This document shows, piece by piece, positions 26,379 through 36,600 of a stretch of 64,000 bases of DNA. This DNA comes from Corynebacterium ammoniagenes DSM 20306 (lineage in GTDB: Bacteria > Actinomycetota > Actinomycetes > Mycobacteriales > Mycobacteriaceae): the NCBI RefSeq assembly GCF_001941425.1, contig NZ_CP009244.1, positions 2,108,001 to 2,172,000 on the forward strand, in the 5' to 3' direction. The notes beneath the pieces were generated by a model. That model saw nothing but the letters and a program-made list of their open reading frames with translations, was not told where the DNA came from and made no database searches. Both the position numbers and the translations under genes were made by a program. Each line of letters opens with the position of its first letter. Positions within the stretch are counted from its first letter, which is position 1.

Positions 26379-28453
26379 CTGCGCACACCGCGAATGACTT
26401 CAAGGACTTCATCACCATACTGCTCAATTTTGCGTGGGCCGACCCCGGAGATAGATAGCAGGCTATTTTTATCAGTCGGCAGGGCTTCCGAGATAGACAG
26501 CAGGGTTGCGTCAGTAAAGACTACGTAGGCGGGTTTGCCAATATCCTTCGATACCCGTGCCCGCCACTGGCGCAAGGCGGTAAAGACTTCCTCATCGGCC
26601 AAAGATTCGCAGGTCTCATGCCGGCCAAGTACTTTATCTGCCGGCGCATTGAGGTATCCATTGCACACCCGGCAGCGCTTCGGGCGCGAGACCCGGGAGC
26701 TATGCGCCGAGGAGTCCCCCAGTTCCGGAACCACGCCGTCCAAAAAGCGCGTGCGTTGACGCGATGCGCGAGAACCAGTAGTTTTCGCTAGCGCCCAGGA
26801 ACACAGCAGGTGGATGCGAGCACGGGTGATGCCGACATAAAACAGGCGGCGTTCTTCTTCAATGGCTTCATCATCACCGCGGTCATCTTGGGCCTTAATC
26901 GCTTGATTAATCGGCAGCAGCTTTTCTGTCAGCCCTACCAAAAAGACCGCGTCCCATTCCAAGCCTTTCGCGGCGTGCAAGGTGGATAGCGTCACGCCTT
27001 CCATGGTGGGAGTCTGCTTATTGCTCGCGCGGCGCTGCAAGTCCACAATCACCCCGGGCAGGTCAATGCCTGGGTGGTCTCGCACGATAGTGGAGATCAG
27101 ATCCACTAAGGCGCTCAAGGACTGCCAGCGCTCGCGTGCCTGTGCGCCCTCGGGTTCGGTAGCAGATAGCCCGATGTCCACGAACGCGGCCTTCGCAATC
27201 GCTACCGGGTCGTTCGGCAGATCGGTGCGGCGCGCAGCGCGGTGTAGCGAGCGGGTTGCCTCGAGGATTTCTTGTCGATGAAAAAAGCCATCCCCGCCGC
27301 GGACCTGATAGACAATGCCGGCATCTGCCAAAGCTTCTTCAAAGACTGCGGACTGGAAGTTCGTACGGTATAAAATCGCGATTTCACTCGCAGCGACACC
27401 TTGGTTGAGCAGGGTGAGGATTTCTCCGGCGACTTCCTTAGCTTCAATTTCTTCGGATTCATAGGCATGGAACTTCGGCACCGGGCCTGGCTCACGCATA
27501 CCCTCCAAGCTCAAGCGCGTGCCAGCGGCGCGTCCCACTGCTTTATCAATCACCGTATTGGCAAGGTCTGTCACCTGCGGTGTCGAACGATAGTCTCGCT
27601 GCAGTTTGACCACGGTGGCGTTGTCATAGGTCTTAGAAAAATCCAGGAGGAAATCCGGCGATGCCCCAGTAAAGGAATAAATGGTCTGGTTGGCATCGCC
27701 CACCACGGTGAGATCATCGCGCTCGCCCAGCCACGCGTTGAGCACGCGTTGTTGCAAAGGGGTGACGTCCTGGTACTCATCAACGACAAAGGTGCGGTAT
27801 TGCTGACGAAATTCTTCTGCTACCGCAGGGGCATTTTCTAGTGCTCCAGCCACGTGGATAAGCAGGTCATCAAAGTCCAACAACATGCCATCGGGCTGGG
27901 ACTTAAATTCCTCATAGCGCTGATAGACCTTGGCCACTTTTAGTGGGTCTTTCGGCGCAATGCGGTCGTGTGCTTTGAGTGCTTCGACATAGCCATCAGC
28001 AGAAATCAACGAGGCCTTCGCCCACTCGATTTCACTTAAAATATCGCGCACGGTTTCCTTCGATGGATCCATGCCGACATTGCGGACCGCGCGAGAGACA
28101 ATCGGGAATTTATTATCCACCAATCGCCACGGTAAATCCCCAGCTACCTGCGGCCAGAAATACCGCAACTGACGCAGCGCCGCTGCGTGGAAAGTACGGG
28201 CTTGCACGCCCGTCACCCCCATCGAAAGCAGGCGGTCGCGCATCTCCCCTGCTGCCTTGGAAGTAAAGGTTACGGCGAGCACGCGCTGCGGGGAGACAAA
28301 ACCTTGATCGACCATGTGCGCGATCCGGTAGGTAATGGTGCGGGTTTTACCCGTTCCAGCACCCGCCAAAATACACACTGGGCCGCGCGGGGCGGTTGCA
28401 GCAACGCGCTGGTCATCGTCCAACGCCTCCAAATCTAACTCGAAGGAACTCAC
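26375..28453 (-). CDS. uvrD2: ATP-dependent DNA helicase UvrD2
   Basis: This 692-aa SF1 helicase has Walker A GAGTGKTRT, DEYQDVTPLQQ, GDANQTIYSFTGA, a QxR segment and ITRARIHLL. After the motor comes the tetracysteine module CRVCNGYL...HETC and a C-terminal HRDC domain (about residues 615-692). This domain order is that of mycobacterial UvrD2 (Rv3198c). The start is placed at GTG 28453, which overlaps the NudC-like stop as GTGA and has AAAGGAG upstream; a GTG four codons earlier lies in the ribosome site. Confidence 0.9.
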   Translation of the reverse strand: MSSFELDLEALDDDQRVAATAPRGPVCILAGAGTGKTRTITYRIAHMVDQGFVSPQRVLAVTFTSKAAGEMRDRLLSMGVTGVQARTFHAAALRQLRYFWPQVAGDLPWRLVDNKFPIVSRAVRNVGMDPSKETVRDILSEIEWAKASLISADGYVEALKAHDRIAPKDPLKVAKVYQRYEEFKSQPDGMLLDFDDLLIHVAGALENAPAVAEEFRQQYRTFVVDEYQDVTPLQQRVLNAWLGERDDLTVVGDANQTIYSFTGASPDFLLDFSKTYDNATVVKLQRDYRSTPQVTDLANTVIDKAVGRAAGTRLSLEGMREPGPVPKFHAYESEEIEAKEVAGEILTLLNQGVAASEIAILYRTNFQSAVFEEALADAGIVYQVRGGDGFFHRQEILEATRSLHRAARRTDLPNDPVAIAKAAFVDIGLSATEPEGAQARERWQSLSALVDLISTIVRDHPGIDLPGVIVDLQRRASNKQTPTMEGVTLSTLHAAKGLEWDAVFLVGLTEKLLPINQAIKAQDDRGDDEAIEEERRLFYVGITRARIHLLCSWALAKTTGSRASRQRTRFLDGVVPELGDSSAHSSRVSRPKRCRVCNGYLNAPADKVLGRHETCESLADEEVFTALRQWRARVSKDIGKPAYVVFTDATLLSISEALPTDKNSLLSISGVGPRKIEQYGDEVLEVIRGVRS

Positions 28454-29178
28454 TGCGAATACCACTCCTTTAATAACTTATGCGCAATCGAACCACTGCC
28501 GGGGAGATTCACATCTTCTAACTCAGTCTTTCCCACCCACCGCACTTCAATCAATTCGCCATCACGCGGGCCAGGAAGTATCAAAGATTCATACGTGGCC
28601 ACAGCACTAAACCCCACCATCAAAGAACCAGACAGCACCCAGGGCTGCGAGGCAACGTACGTGACGTCCACAACGTCAAAGCCTGTCTCTTCTTTAACCT
28701 CGCGTGCGGCGGCTTGCTCGAGGGATTCACCAATATCGACGTATCCTGCAATCAGTGAGAAAAAGTCCGGCCGCTTTTTATCCCGTCCCATTAAAATCGC
28801 GTCTTTTTCGGGATGATGCACGCGTGAGATCACAGCTGGGTCGACTCGTGGAAATAGCATGCCCCGGCGCTCTTCCGGCAAGCCCACCACGCCTGTGCCG
28901 GGAAACTCTAAACGCTGGCCGGTTACGGCATCAAAGCGGTTGAGATAGCGATATTTCATCATCCCAATCGCGCGGGTAATCAGCCGGTCATCTAAGAAAT
29001 TCCGGGCGGAGGCTAATGTGCCCAAGCTCCGCGCCTGCTCTTCTGAAATTGCGCAAGCCCACAACTCCGGGTGTTTGTTGACCCGCACGGTCATGCTGTC
29101 GGCTGGAGCGTCTAGCAAGATGGGTTGGCCGGTGCTATCAACCGGCACCAGCCCTGTTTCCGTCACCGGAACAAACAT
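28450..29178 (-). CDS. NudC-like Nudix hydrolase lacking the zinc ribbon
   Basis: This 242-aa protein corresponds by position and overall layout to NAD+ diphosphatase NudC. A Nudix box is intact from about residue 145 (G, E151, REVKEETGF). The preceding stretch LFPRVDPAVI is typical of NudC. However, the usual four-Cys zinc ribbon between about residues 75 and 105 is absent, and the family signature SQPWPFPxS reads SQPWVLSGS (177-185). It may hydrolyse NAD(H) or another nucleotide. It sits between a K+ channel gene (TAG directly abutting its ATG) and uvrD2. Confidence 0.75.
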   Translation of the reverse strand: MFVPVTETGLVPVDSTGQPILLDAPADSMTVRVNKHPELWACAISEEQARSLGTLASARNFLDDRLITRAIGMMKYRYLNRFDAVTGQRLEFPGTGVVGLPEERRGMLFPRVDPAVISRVHHPEKDAILMGRDKKRPDFFSLIAGYVDIGESLEQAAAREVKEETGFDVVDVTYVASQPWVLSGSLMVGFSAVATYESLILPGPRDGELIEVRWVGKTELEDVNLPGSGSIAHKLLKEWYSQ

Positions 29179-30285
29179 CTATTCATCATCCATAATCTCA
29201 GCGGGATCTTCGGTGGTGTGCTTGATGTATAGCAAGCGATCACCGGGTTTAATGGCTGAGGCTCCGGCTGTATCCACGCGGATCAATTCCCCATTGCGCA
29301 GCACGGCCAGCACAATATCGACCAAGTGGCGTGGGTTTGAGCCCACCTCATATTCCCGTACAGCGCGTTCTGCAACGGAGAACCCCTCATTCGGTGACAG
29401 CAAGTCTTCCATCATCTCCACCACCGTCGGGGTTACGGTGGCAAGTCCCAGCAAGCGTCCTGCAGTTTCTGCCGAAGTCACCACGGAATCTGCTCCCGAT
29501 TGCAAAAGCAAATGGCGGTTCGCGGACTCACGCACGGACGCCACAATCTTGGCCGACGGGGCCAGCTCACGCACGGCCAAGGTACACAGCACCGCGGTGT
29601 CATCCATGGACGGTGTGACCACGACGGCTTGCGCATGCGCCACGCCCGCAATCTTTAACACGTCCGCTTTGGTGCCGGAGCCAGAGACAGTGACCAGGCC
29701 ATGGTGTTCCGCGTTGGCAAGCGCCGCGCGGTCTTGGTCAATGACCACGATTTGAGAAGGTGAGATGCCATCGGCAAGCAATGCGGCAACGGAGCCGGCA
29801 CCCTTGGTGCCATAGCCGATAACAACGGTGTGGTTACGCAAAGTTTTTCTCCAACGTGTGATTTGGAATGTACGGCGTGCTTGATCTGTCAGCACCGACA
29901 AGGTCGCACCGACCAATAACACCAGGAAGGCCAGGCGCGCTGGGGTGATGACCAGCAAGTTAACCAGTCGCGCTTCTTGGGTCACCGGCACGATATCGCC
30001 GTAGCCCACCGTGGTTAAGGAAACGGCGGCATAATACGCCGCGTCAATGACCGTGAGGTCTTCGCTATAACCTTTGCGGTCGATAAAAACCACGGCCGTG
30101 ACAAAGACTAAAAGCCCGAAAGCCCACATCAAGCGCATGGCTAATTTTCGCCACGGGCTCGCCATTAAATTGCGCGGCACCGTGATGACATCAATAAGCG
30201 CATGATCAGGCTGTGAGGACAGCTCTACTGCTGGCCGAAACGAGTCTACGATACGGTTTTTCATCCGTCTCACGCGTGCTGCCAT
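29179..30285 (-). CDS. potassium channel family protein with RCK/TrkA domain
   Basis: This 368-aa protein has a short cytoplasmic N-terminus, two membrane helices (about residues 50-70 and 110-135) flanking a pore with the K+ selectivity filter TTVGYGDIVP (about 91-100), then a Rossmann TrkA-N domain (VVIGYGTKGAGSVAALLA, about 152-170) and a TrkA-C regulatory domain. It is a two-TM channel gated by ligand binding, the counterpart of Rv3200c. It is co-transcribed with nudC-like and uvrD2. Confidence 0.88.
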   Translation of the reverse strand: MAARVRRMKNRIVDSFRPAVELSSQPDHALIDVITVPRNLMASPWRKLAMRLMWAFGLLVFVTAVVFIDRKGYSEDLTVIDAAYYAAVSLTTVGYGDIVPVTQEARLVNLLVITPARLAFLVLLVGATLSVLTDQARRTFQITRWRKTLRNHTVVIGYGTKGAGSVAALLADGISPSQIVVIDQDRAALANAEHHGLVTVSGSGTKADVLKIAGVAHAQAVVVTPSMDDTAVLCTLAVRELAPSAKIVASVRESANRHLLLQSGADSVVTSAETAGRLLGLATVTPTVVEMMEDLLSPNEGFSVAERAVREYEVGSNPRHLVDIVLAVLRNGELIRVDTAGASAIKPGDRLLYIKHTTEDPAEIMDDE

Positions 30286-30344
30286 TGCCTTACAACGCCT
30301 TCCTTTCTGCGTTCTAGAGGCCGTTAAGACTGATAAGCATATAC

Positions 30345-33300
30345 CTACTTTGTAGTCACCGTAGACAATAGTCGCGCAAGTTCCTCCCCGTCGGGCAGAT
30401 TACGAGGTTCAAAGGTGAAATTATCCGAAACATAGTGAAACCCCGCCCGAATGGGTTGGCCATCGGCGATAATTCTGCGCCAGCCTTCCCGGTAGATGGC
30501 CAACTGCAGCGCCGCATGTTCCATATCGCGGCCTTGTGGCGGCCGGCCGGTTTTCCAGTCCACCACAAACCAGGAACCATCTGGCTCCTTGAATACGGCA
30601 TCCATGCGGCCGTTGAGAATCTGTCCACCAGAGTTGAACCGAAACGGTGTTTCCACCGCATACGGGCTGCGGTTGGCCCATTCGGATTCTAGGAATTTCT
30701 CCTTGAGCGCTTCCACATCAGCCACGGGCACTTCGCCGGTTCCTGGCAGCTCATCTTCTTCCAGCAAGGCCTCCATGCCAAAGCGTTCTTCCAACCACGA
30801 GTGGAAGGCCGTACCGCGCTTGGCATAAGAGTTGGGTTTAAAGGGCACGGGACGGCGGCGACGGCGGGCAAACTCATCCGGGTCAGTGGCCAAATTGACC
30901 ACGTCGGAGGCAGTGAGCTCACTGGGCATCGGCACTTCTAACACCGGTGTTGTCAGCGCGCGGTGTTCTTCAATCAAGGCCGTGGCATCGCTTTCCCACA
31001 GGCCAAACTCCTCACCCGATTGCGCCTCGGGCAAATCCGCGCGAGCAGCTTCCACGAGTTTTGCACCACGCACCGCCGCGGGCGTGGGCTCGAGGAAAGG
31101 AAATACTCCCGATTCCAGGCCTTGGCCAGTCGCATCTTCCGGTTCTTCGTCGGGCACGGTCCACTCCACCACCAGGTCGGGGAATTTTTCGGCCAACATC
31201 TCCAGGTAGAGATAAGGTCCCTTCTTCGAACCATGTCCGGGCTTAAAGCTATTGGTGCCACCACCGGTTACCGTCAAGGACTTTTCCGTGCGCGTCATAG
31301 CCACATAAAACAAACGCGCGGATTCTTCGGCATTATCTGCCTTGTATTGCTGTTCCAAAGCCTTGGCCGCTTTGCCGTAATCGGTACGCGTGATGGGTTT
31401 AGGCTCACCATTTTTGTCATACTGTGGCTCAGGTTCAATCACGTCATCTTCATCAGGTACTTGCTCCACCTTGGTAATAAAGCTATTGGCTTTCGCGCCA
31501 TAGGTCGTGGAATCAGCATGCAGGACGCAGACATGCTCCCATTCCAGACCCTTTGATTTGTGCACGGTCAACACCAAGACGCGGTCATCAACCGCTGGGA
31601 CTTCTCCCGGGTCCAGGCCATTTTCATGCTCGCGCGCAAGGTCCAGGTAGTCCAGCAGCCCGCCCACGGTATCGCCTTGGTAGCTGGCAACAATATCGGC
31701 AAATTTATCCAAGTGGGTGGCACCACCGACGCTATCACGCGCCAGGACCTCGGTGCGCAGGTTGAAGGTAGTTTCAATATCCGCAAACAAGTCACTTAAG
31801 GATTTGCCCAAAGAATAACCACGCAGGTGGCGCAGCTTCGATGCAAGCTTTTCGATGCGCTCTCGCCCCTCATCGGTATACCGCTCCGCCTCGCCCATAT
31901 CGGCCACCGCGTCGGCTAAGCCCAGTATTTGCTCGGGGCGCTTGGTCGTTGCATTGTCTACCTGTTGCTGCAGCTGTGCGCGCAGGTGGTCTAGCGGGTC
32001 ATCACCTGGTGAATACACGATGCGCTCTTCCGCAGCACCGGTCATATTTTCCACGCGCTTATGCAAGGCGTTGATATCGGTCATGCCCAGCCCGCACAGT
32101 GGTCCAGCGAGGATGCGCAAGGCCGCGGCTGAGTCTTGGGGCCGCACCAACATGGTGGCAATAGCGACCATGTCTTGGATTTCGGGCTCCCACAGCAATC
32201 CGCCGAGCCCGACAATTTCATAGGGCACGCCATGGGCTTGTAAGTGTCGGCCGATTTCTGCCGCGTGCCGGTTGGTACGCACCAAAATAGCTGCGCTCAG
32301 ACTTTTCTTTGTCGCACGTCCTGTGTCATCAATCTCGACTTGTTGGGATTGCTCGTAGATTTTCTTCATGTGCAACGCGACGAATTCGCGTTCTTGTTCC
32401 TGGGTTTCAAAATAGCCCAGCTGCACATCTCCCTCATCGGCGCCGGGCCGGGCACTGAGCCTGTCCACAGGCCGTGGATGTGCTCCGGCGAAGATATCGT
32501 CAGCGACGACATTGGCTAGCTCCAGCACGCGGGAGGGATTGCGCCAGGACACGGTCAATTGGTCCTGTGGCGCCGGGGTGTCATCTTCGAGTGGGAAGTC
32601 CCGGATAAACGCGTTGAGGTTTTCTGTCGTAGCTCCACGCCAGCCATAAATAGCCTGCATCGGATCACCGACGGCCGTGACGGACAACTCCGGATGCGGC
32701 GTACCGCCAAAAAGACTACGCAACAACACCCGCTGTGAGTGCGAGGTGTCCTGGTATTCATCCAGCATGACCACGCGGTAGCGCTGGCGCTGAATCGCTC
32801 CGATGCCCGGCTGTGCAGAGGCCACACGCGCTGCGAAAGTCATTTGCTCCCCGAAGCTGACCACACCAAGTTCGTGCTGTTGACGCTGCAGTTCTTCAAC
32901 GAGCTCCAAATACTCCACGCGGATTTTTTGCACGTCCAAAATCTTTTGCAGATCTTTGGAAAATTCCGGCCCGCTTTTTCGTGCCTTCGGCAATTCCGTG
33001 GCATCGCTAAGCATGATGCGCGCGTGTTCTCGAATATCGTCCTGGCTCATGAGCACATTGCCCATATTGTCCGCCAACTTCAGCACGTTTTGCGCCACCG
33101 TGGCCACCGATGTCGTCGTGGTCATTTCGCCGGAATGGTTGCTGACAATCTCGTGCGCGATGGCAAAGCGCTCAGCATCAGTAATCAACCGCGCGCTGGG
33201 TTCTACCGGTAAGTACAGGCCATATTCACTGACCAATTCTCCGGCATATGCGTCATATGTCATCACCTTCGGTGCAATAGATTCCAACGCCTGCGCGACG

Positions 33301-33608
33301 TCGCTGCCGGGTGCGAACAGGCCGGTATCGCGCAACTGGATCAGCGAGTTTCGGATTCTTTGTTCCAGCTGCTGGGCGGCTTTGCGGGTAAAGGTTAGTC
33401 CCAGTACTTGCTCGGGGCGAACATAACCATTGGCCACCAACGACACCACACGCGAGGCCATGGTCTCTGTTTTGCCCGCGCCGGCGCCGGCGGTGACCAG
33501 CTTCGGTCCCAGGCCACCTTCAATAACCGTGGCTTGTTCTGCGGTGGGCGCGAATTTCTTTCCCACCGCCGCAGCGATATCTGCGGGAGAAAATTTAGGA
33601 GTTGACAT
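30345..33608 (-). CDS. adnB: ATP-dependent helicase-nuclease AdnB
   Basis: This 1087-aa subunit of the AdnAB DNA-end resection motor has a UvrD-like motor with an intact Walker A GAGAGKTE (41-48), VVMLDEYQDTS (motif II), GDPMQAIYGWRGA and VAMTRTEKSL. Its C-terminal RecB-type nuclease has Asp1017 and Lys1019 (VVDWKTG) and Gln1035 (LQLAIYR). It initiates recombinational or single-strand-annealing repair of double-strand breaks together with AdnA, whose stop codon region it overlaps by 14 bp. The length fits the mycobacterial homologue. Confidence 0.9.
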   Translation of the reverse strand: MSTPKFSPADIAAAVGKKFAPTAEQATVIEGGLGPKLVTAGAGAGKTETMASRVVSLVANGYVRPEQVLGLTFTRKAAQQLEQRIRNSLIQLRDTGLFAPGSDVAQALESIAPKVMTYDAYAGELVSEYGLYLPVEPSARLITDAERFAIAHEIVSNHSGEMTTTTSVATVAQNVLKLADNMGNVLMSQDDIREHARIMLSDATELPKARKSGPEFSKDLQKILDVQKIRVEYLELVEELQRQQHELGVVSFGEQMTFAARVASAQPGIGAIQRQRYRVVMLDEYQDTSHSQRVLLRSLFGGTPHPELSVTAVGDPMQAIYGWRGATTENLNAFIRDFPLEDDTPAPQDQLTVSWRNPSRVLELANVVADDIFAGAHPRPVDRLSARPGADEGDVQLGYFETQEQEREFVALHMKKIYEQSQQVEIDDTGRATKKSLSAAILVRTNRHAAEIGRHLQAHGVPYEIVGLGGLLWEPEIQDMVAIATMLVRPQDSAAALRILAGPLCGLGMTDINALHKRVENMTGAAEERIVYSPGDDPLDHLRAQLQQQVDNATTKRPEQILGLADAVADMGEAERYTDEGRERIEKLASKLRHLRGYSLGKSLSDLFADIETTFNLRTEVLARDSVGGATHLDKFADIVASYQGDTVGGLLDYLDLAREHENGLDPGEVPAVDDRVLVLTVHKSKGLEWEHVCVLHADSTTYGAKANSFITKVEQVPDEDDVIEPEPQYDKNGEPKPITRTDYGKAAKALEQQYKADNAEESARLFYVAMTRTEKSLTVTGGGTNSFKPGHGSKKGPYLYLEMLAEKFPDLVVEWTVPDEEPEDATGQGLESGVFPFLEPTPAAVRGAKLVEAARADLPEAQSGEEFGLWESDATALIEEHRALTTPVLEVPMPSELTASDVVNLATDPDEFARRRRRPVPFKPNSYAKRGTAFHSWLEERFGMEALLEEDELPGTGEVPVADVEALKEKFLESEWANRSPYAVETPFRFNSGGQILNGRMDAVFKEPDGSWFVVDWKTGRPPQGRDMEHAALQLAIYREGWRRIIADGQPIRAGFHYVSDNFTFEPRNLPDGEELARLLSTVTTK

Positions 33609-36600
33609 CCGTGGTCACCTTTCCTTGCGCCTGCACCGGGCAAATTGAAATCAATGGGCAGCGTTCACACTCAGAACTAATCGTGGCAGTCACCCGCGGT
33701 CCTGCTAATTCATCCAATAATGGCGGCAATTTCTCCGCAAACTCCGCCAGTTCTGCATCTTCTTTTCGGGCTTGTTCCGCAGTAGCAATCTTGACGGTAT
33801 CGGTTCCAGGAAAGACCAAGGTGGCGCCATCGCGTACTTCCCCGTCTTCACCGGAAACAACTTGGGTGCCCTGCTCATCCTGGCGCAAAGCACCGTGAGC
33901 TAAGACCAGCTGATACGCCAGCAATTGCGGATGCTGCGAGGTTTCCTCATCGGAGGGTTTATACGAACCCGTCTTCAAGTCAATCACGCGCAAGCCACCC
34001 TCTTCAGTGTCCGCGCCTTCTTCGGCACGAGCGCGTTCTAAGCGGTCGATATAGCCGCTGACCCGTACTCCGGGCTGGGTTTCGACGCTGACGCGCACCT
34101 CGACATCGACAAGCTCTAATGCGTCGCGAGTTTCTTGAATCCACTGGTAGGTTCGCTGCAACAGCCCTTCAAAATCCGCGCGCTCTTGCGGGCGCTTCCA
34201 CGTCGGCGAGGTCTGAATCTGCTCGAATGCAGCCACAGTTTCCCGGCGCGCTAGCTCTTCGTCCGCCCCGCGGCCAATGGCTTCCATATATGCGTGCGCC
34301 AAATTACCGCGGACCATGTGGTACTTGTCGCTGTTATTATCCGCGGCATCACTCAACATCGCATTCAGCGGACATTTCAACAATGCCTCAATGCGCGACG
34401 GGCTCAGGCGCGGGTTGGTAGTAAGAACGCGTTCCTCGGCGACTGTTTGCGTAGCCCACCACTGCGAGGGATCCGCGCCAGGGACGCCTTCTTCTGCCAA
34501 ACGCGCCAGCTGGCGGGCAGCTTGGGCGCGCGCACTTTCCGTAGCCTCGGGATCGCCGACGACCGTGCGCATCTGTGCGATAAACGCGGAAACAGACAAC
34601 ACGGAGACCTGCAAAGGGTCGATTTCTTTATCAACTTCATGTGCTTCAGGCGTTGCTGGTGGTTCCAAGCCCATCTCACGTGCTAGAAGCTGCTTGCGGA
34701 AGGCTTCTTGCCGCTCGAGTCGCTGCAATAGCTCAGGCAGGTTGCGGTGATGGCCCGGCCGGTTTGCAAATTCATCGATAAAGCGTGATGGCTCCGCGAC
34801 CTCATCACCGTCCGGGTTATCCACTGCTACCAACAACATGCGCGCGGTATGACGCGTGGTCGCTACATGGAAAAGGCGGCGTTCTTCGTGCAGGCGGTCG
34901 GAGATACTGTTAACCGGAATGCTGGGGTCAATGCCGCGATCTACTAAGTCAATAAGTTCTTCCTGCGCGAAGATAGTGCCCGTCTCCCCGAGTGCTGGCC
35001 ACTGGCTTTCTTGGGCACCTACTACTGCCACAGAATCGAACTCACGGCCCACCGCACCGTGCGCGGTTAAGATGCTCACGGCATCCGGCACAGCCGTGCG
35101 CCGATCGCGAACGCCAGTGGGCAGGACTTGTTCGGTGATGTGGTCGATAAAGGCTGCAAGATCGGCGCCGGGGCGACGTTCGGAGTAGTCACCGGCGGCA
35201 TCGAAAAGCGCCATCATGGCGTCCAGGTCCCGATCTGCTTGAGACCCCGTGGCGCCACCGCGCAGGGAAGAATTACGCAAGCGATTAGCCAGGTCAGTCT
35301 TGGCCCAAATGGCCCAGAGGACTTCCTCCGGCGAGCCGTACTTCTGCAGTACTTCACGCCCGGCAGACAAAATGCCGATGATGCGCTCTAAGGTGCTCTT
35401 TTCATATTTATTTAATACCTCGAGCAAAGAGTCCTCAATGACTTCGTGCTCAAGGATGTCCCGGAGCATATCCATGCCGCGTGCCTCAGGGTTCCAGCGG
35501 CGCAGCGCGCGAATCAACCGGCGCAAGCCGACGGGGTCTGCGCCACCAATCGGACCGGTAAGAAGTTCTTCGAGCTCCTTATTCGGCAGAGGGTTTTCCA
35601 ACGCGCGCACAGCCAACAAAGTGGCAGCGACGAGGCGCTGTTCCGACAGCACCACGTCGGTGGGGTTGATGTGCACCGGTACGCCGGCCGCGAGCAGGGT
35701 GCGGCGCACAGGGCCTAAATCACCGGACGAGCGAACGATGCAGGCGATGTCTTTCCAGGCCACCCCATCATCGAGGTGGCGTCGGCGAATAAAGTCCGCC
35801 AGCACATCACGCTGCGTGCGCTCGGAATCAACGATGCTCACGCATGCTGGTTCCGGGGTGCGCAGTGGTGCAGGCAATTCGATGCGGTGCTGCGCGGGGA
35901 AGGTATCCAGAAAATCCGTTGTTGCACCACGGAAGGCGAAGACCGCTTGGTTGGGATCGCCGCCGATGACCACAAGTTTGGCAGTGTCCGCTAGACGGCG
36001 AATTAATTCACCAGAAGTCGGATCAAGCAATTGTGCTTCATCGACGATAATCGTCTCCCACTGATGCGATTGCGTCAGATGTTCGCGCAATAACACTTGG
36101 GTAACCAGCTCAGCAGCGGAATAAGAATGCATGCCCGATAGCGCCATGACTTGCTCATATTCGCGCAGGAAGTGCCCAGCGGCAGTCCACATGGGTTGGG
36201 AGTATTGCTTGCCTAATGCAATCAGAGAGTCCGGCGTTTGCTGCCTTTCGATGGCGCGCAGCAAAAAGTCACGCAGCTGGCGGGCAAACCCCACATAGCC
36301 CAGCGCGGGGCGAATATCAGCGGGCCACTGCCCTGCGTTATTGTCCACGTGTCCTTGGAGTAATTCGCGAATCACGGCGTCTTGCTCAGCGCCGGTGATC
36401 AGACGAATTTCTTCGTCACTATCAAGGCGCAACAGCGCAAAAGCCAGCGAGTGCACGGAGCGGACAATCGCGGATTCCGAGACAAATTCTTGGCCATTGG
36501 CCACGGCTAATCGTGTTGTAATATCCTCGCGCAAGCGTGCGCCGGATTCCTTGGATGATGAGACGACCAAGATGCTGTCGGGGTCTTGGCCTTGCTCAAT

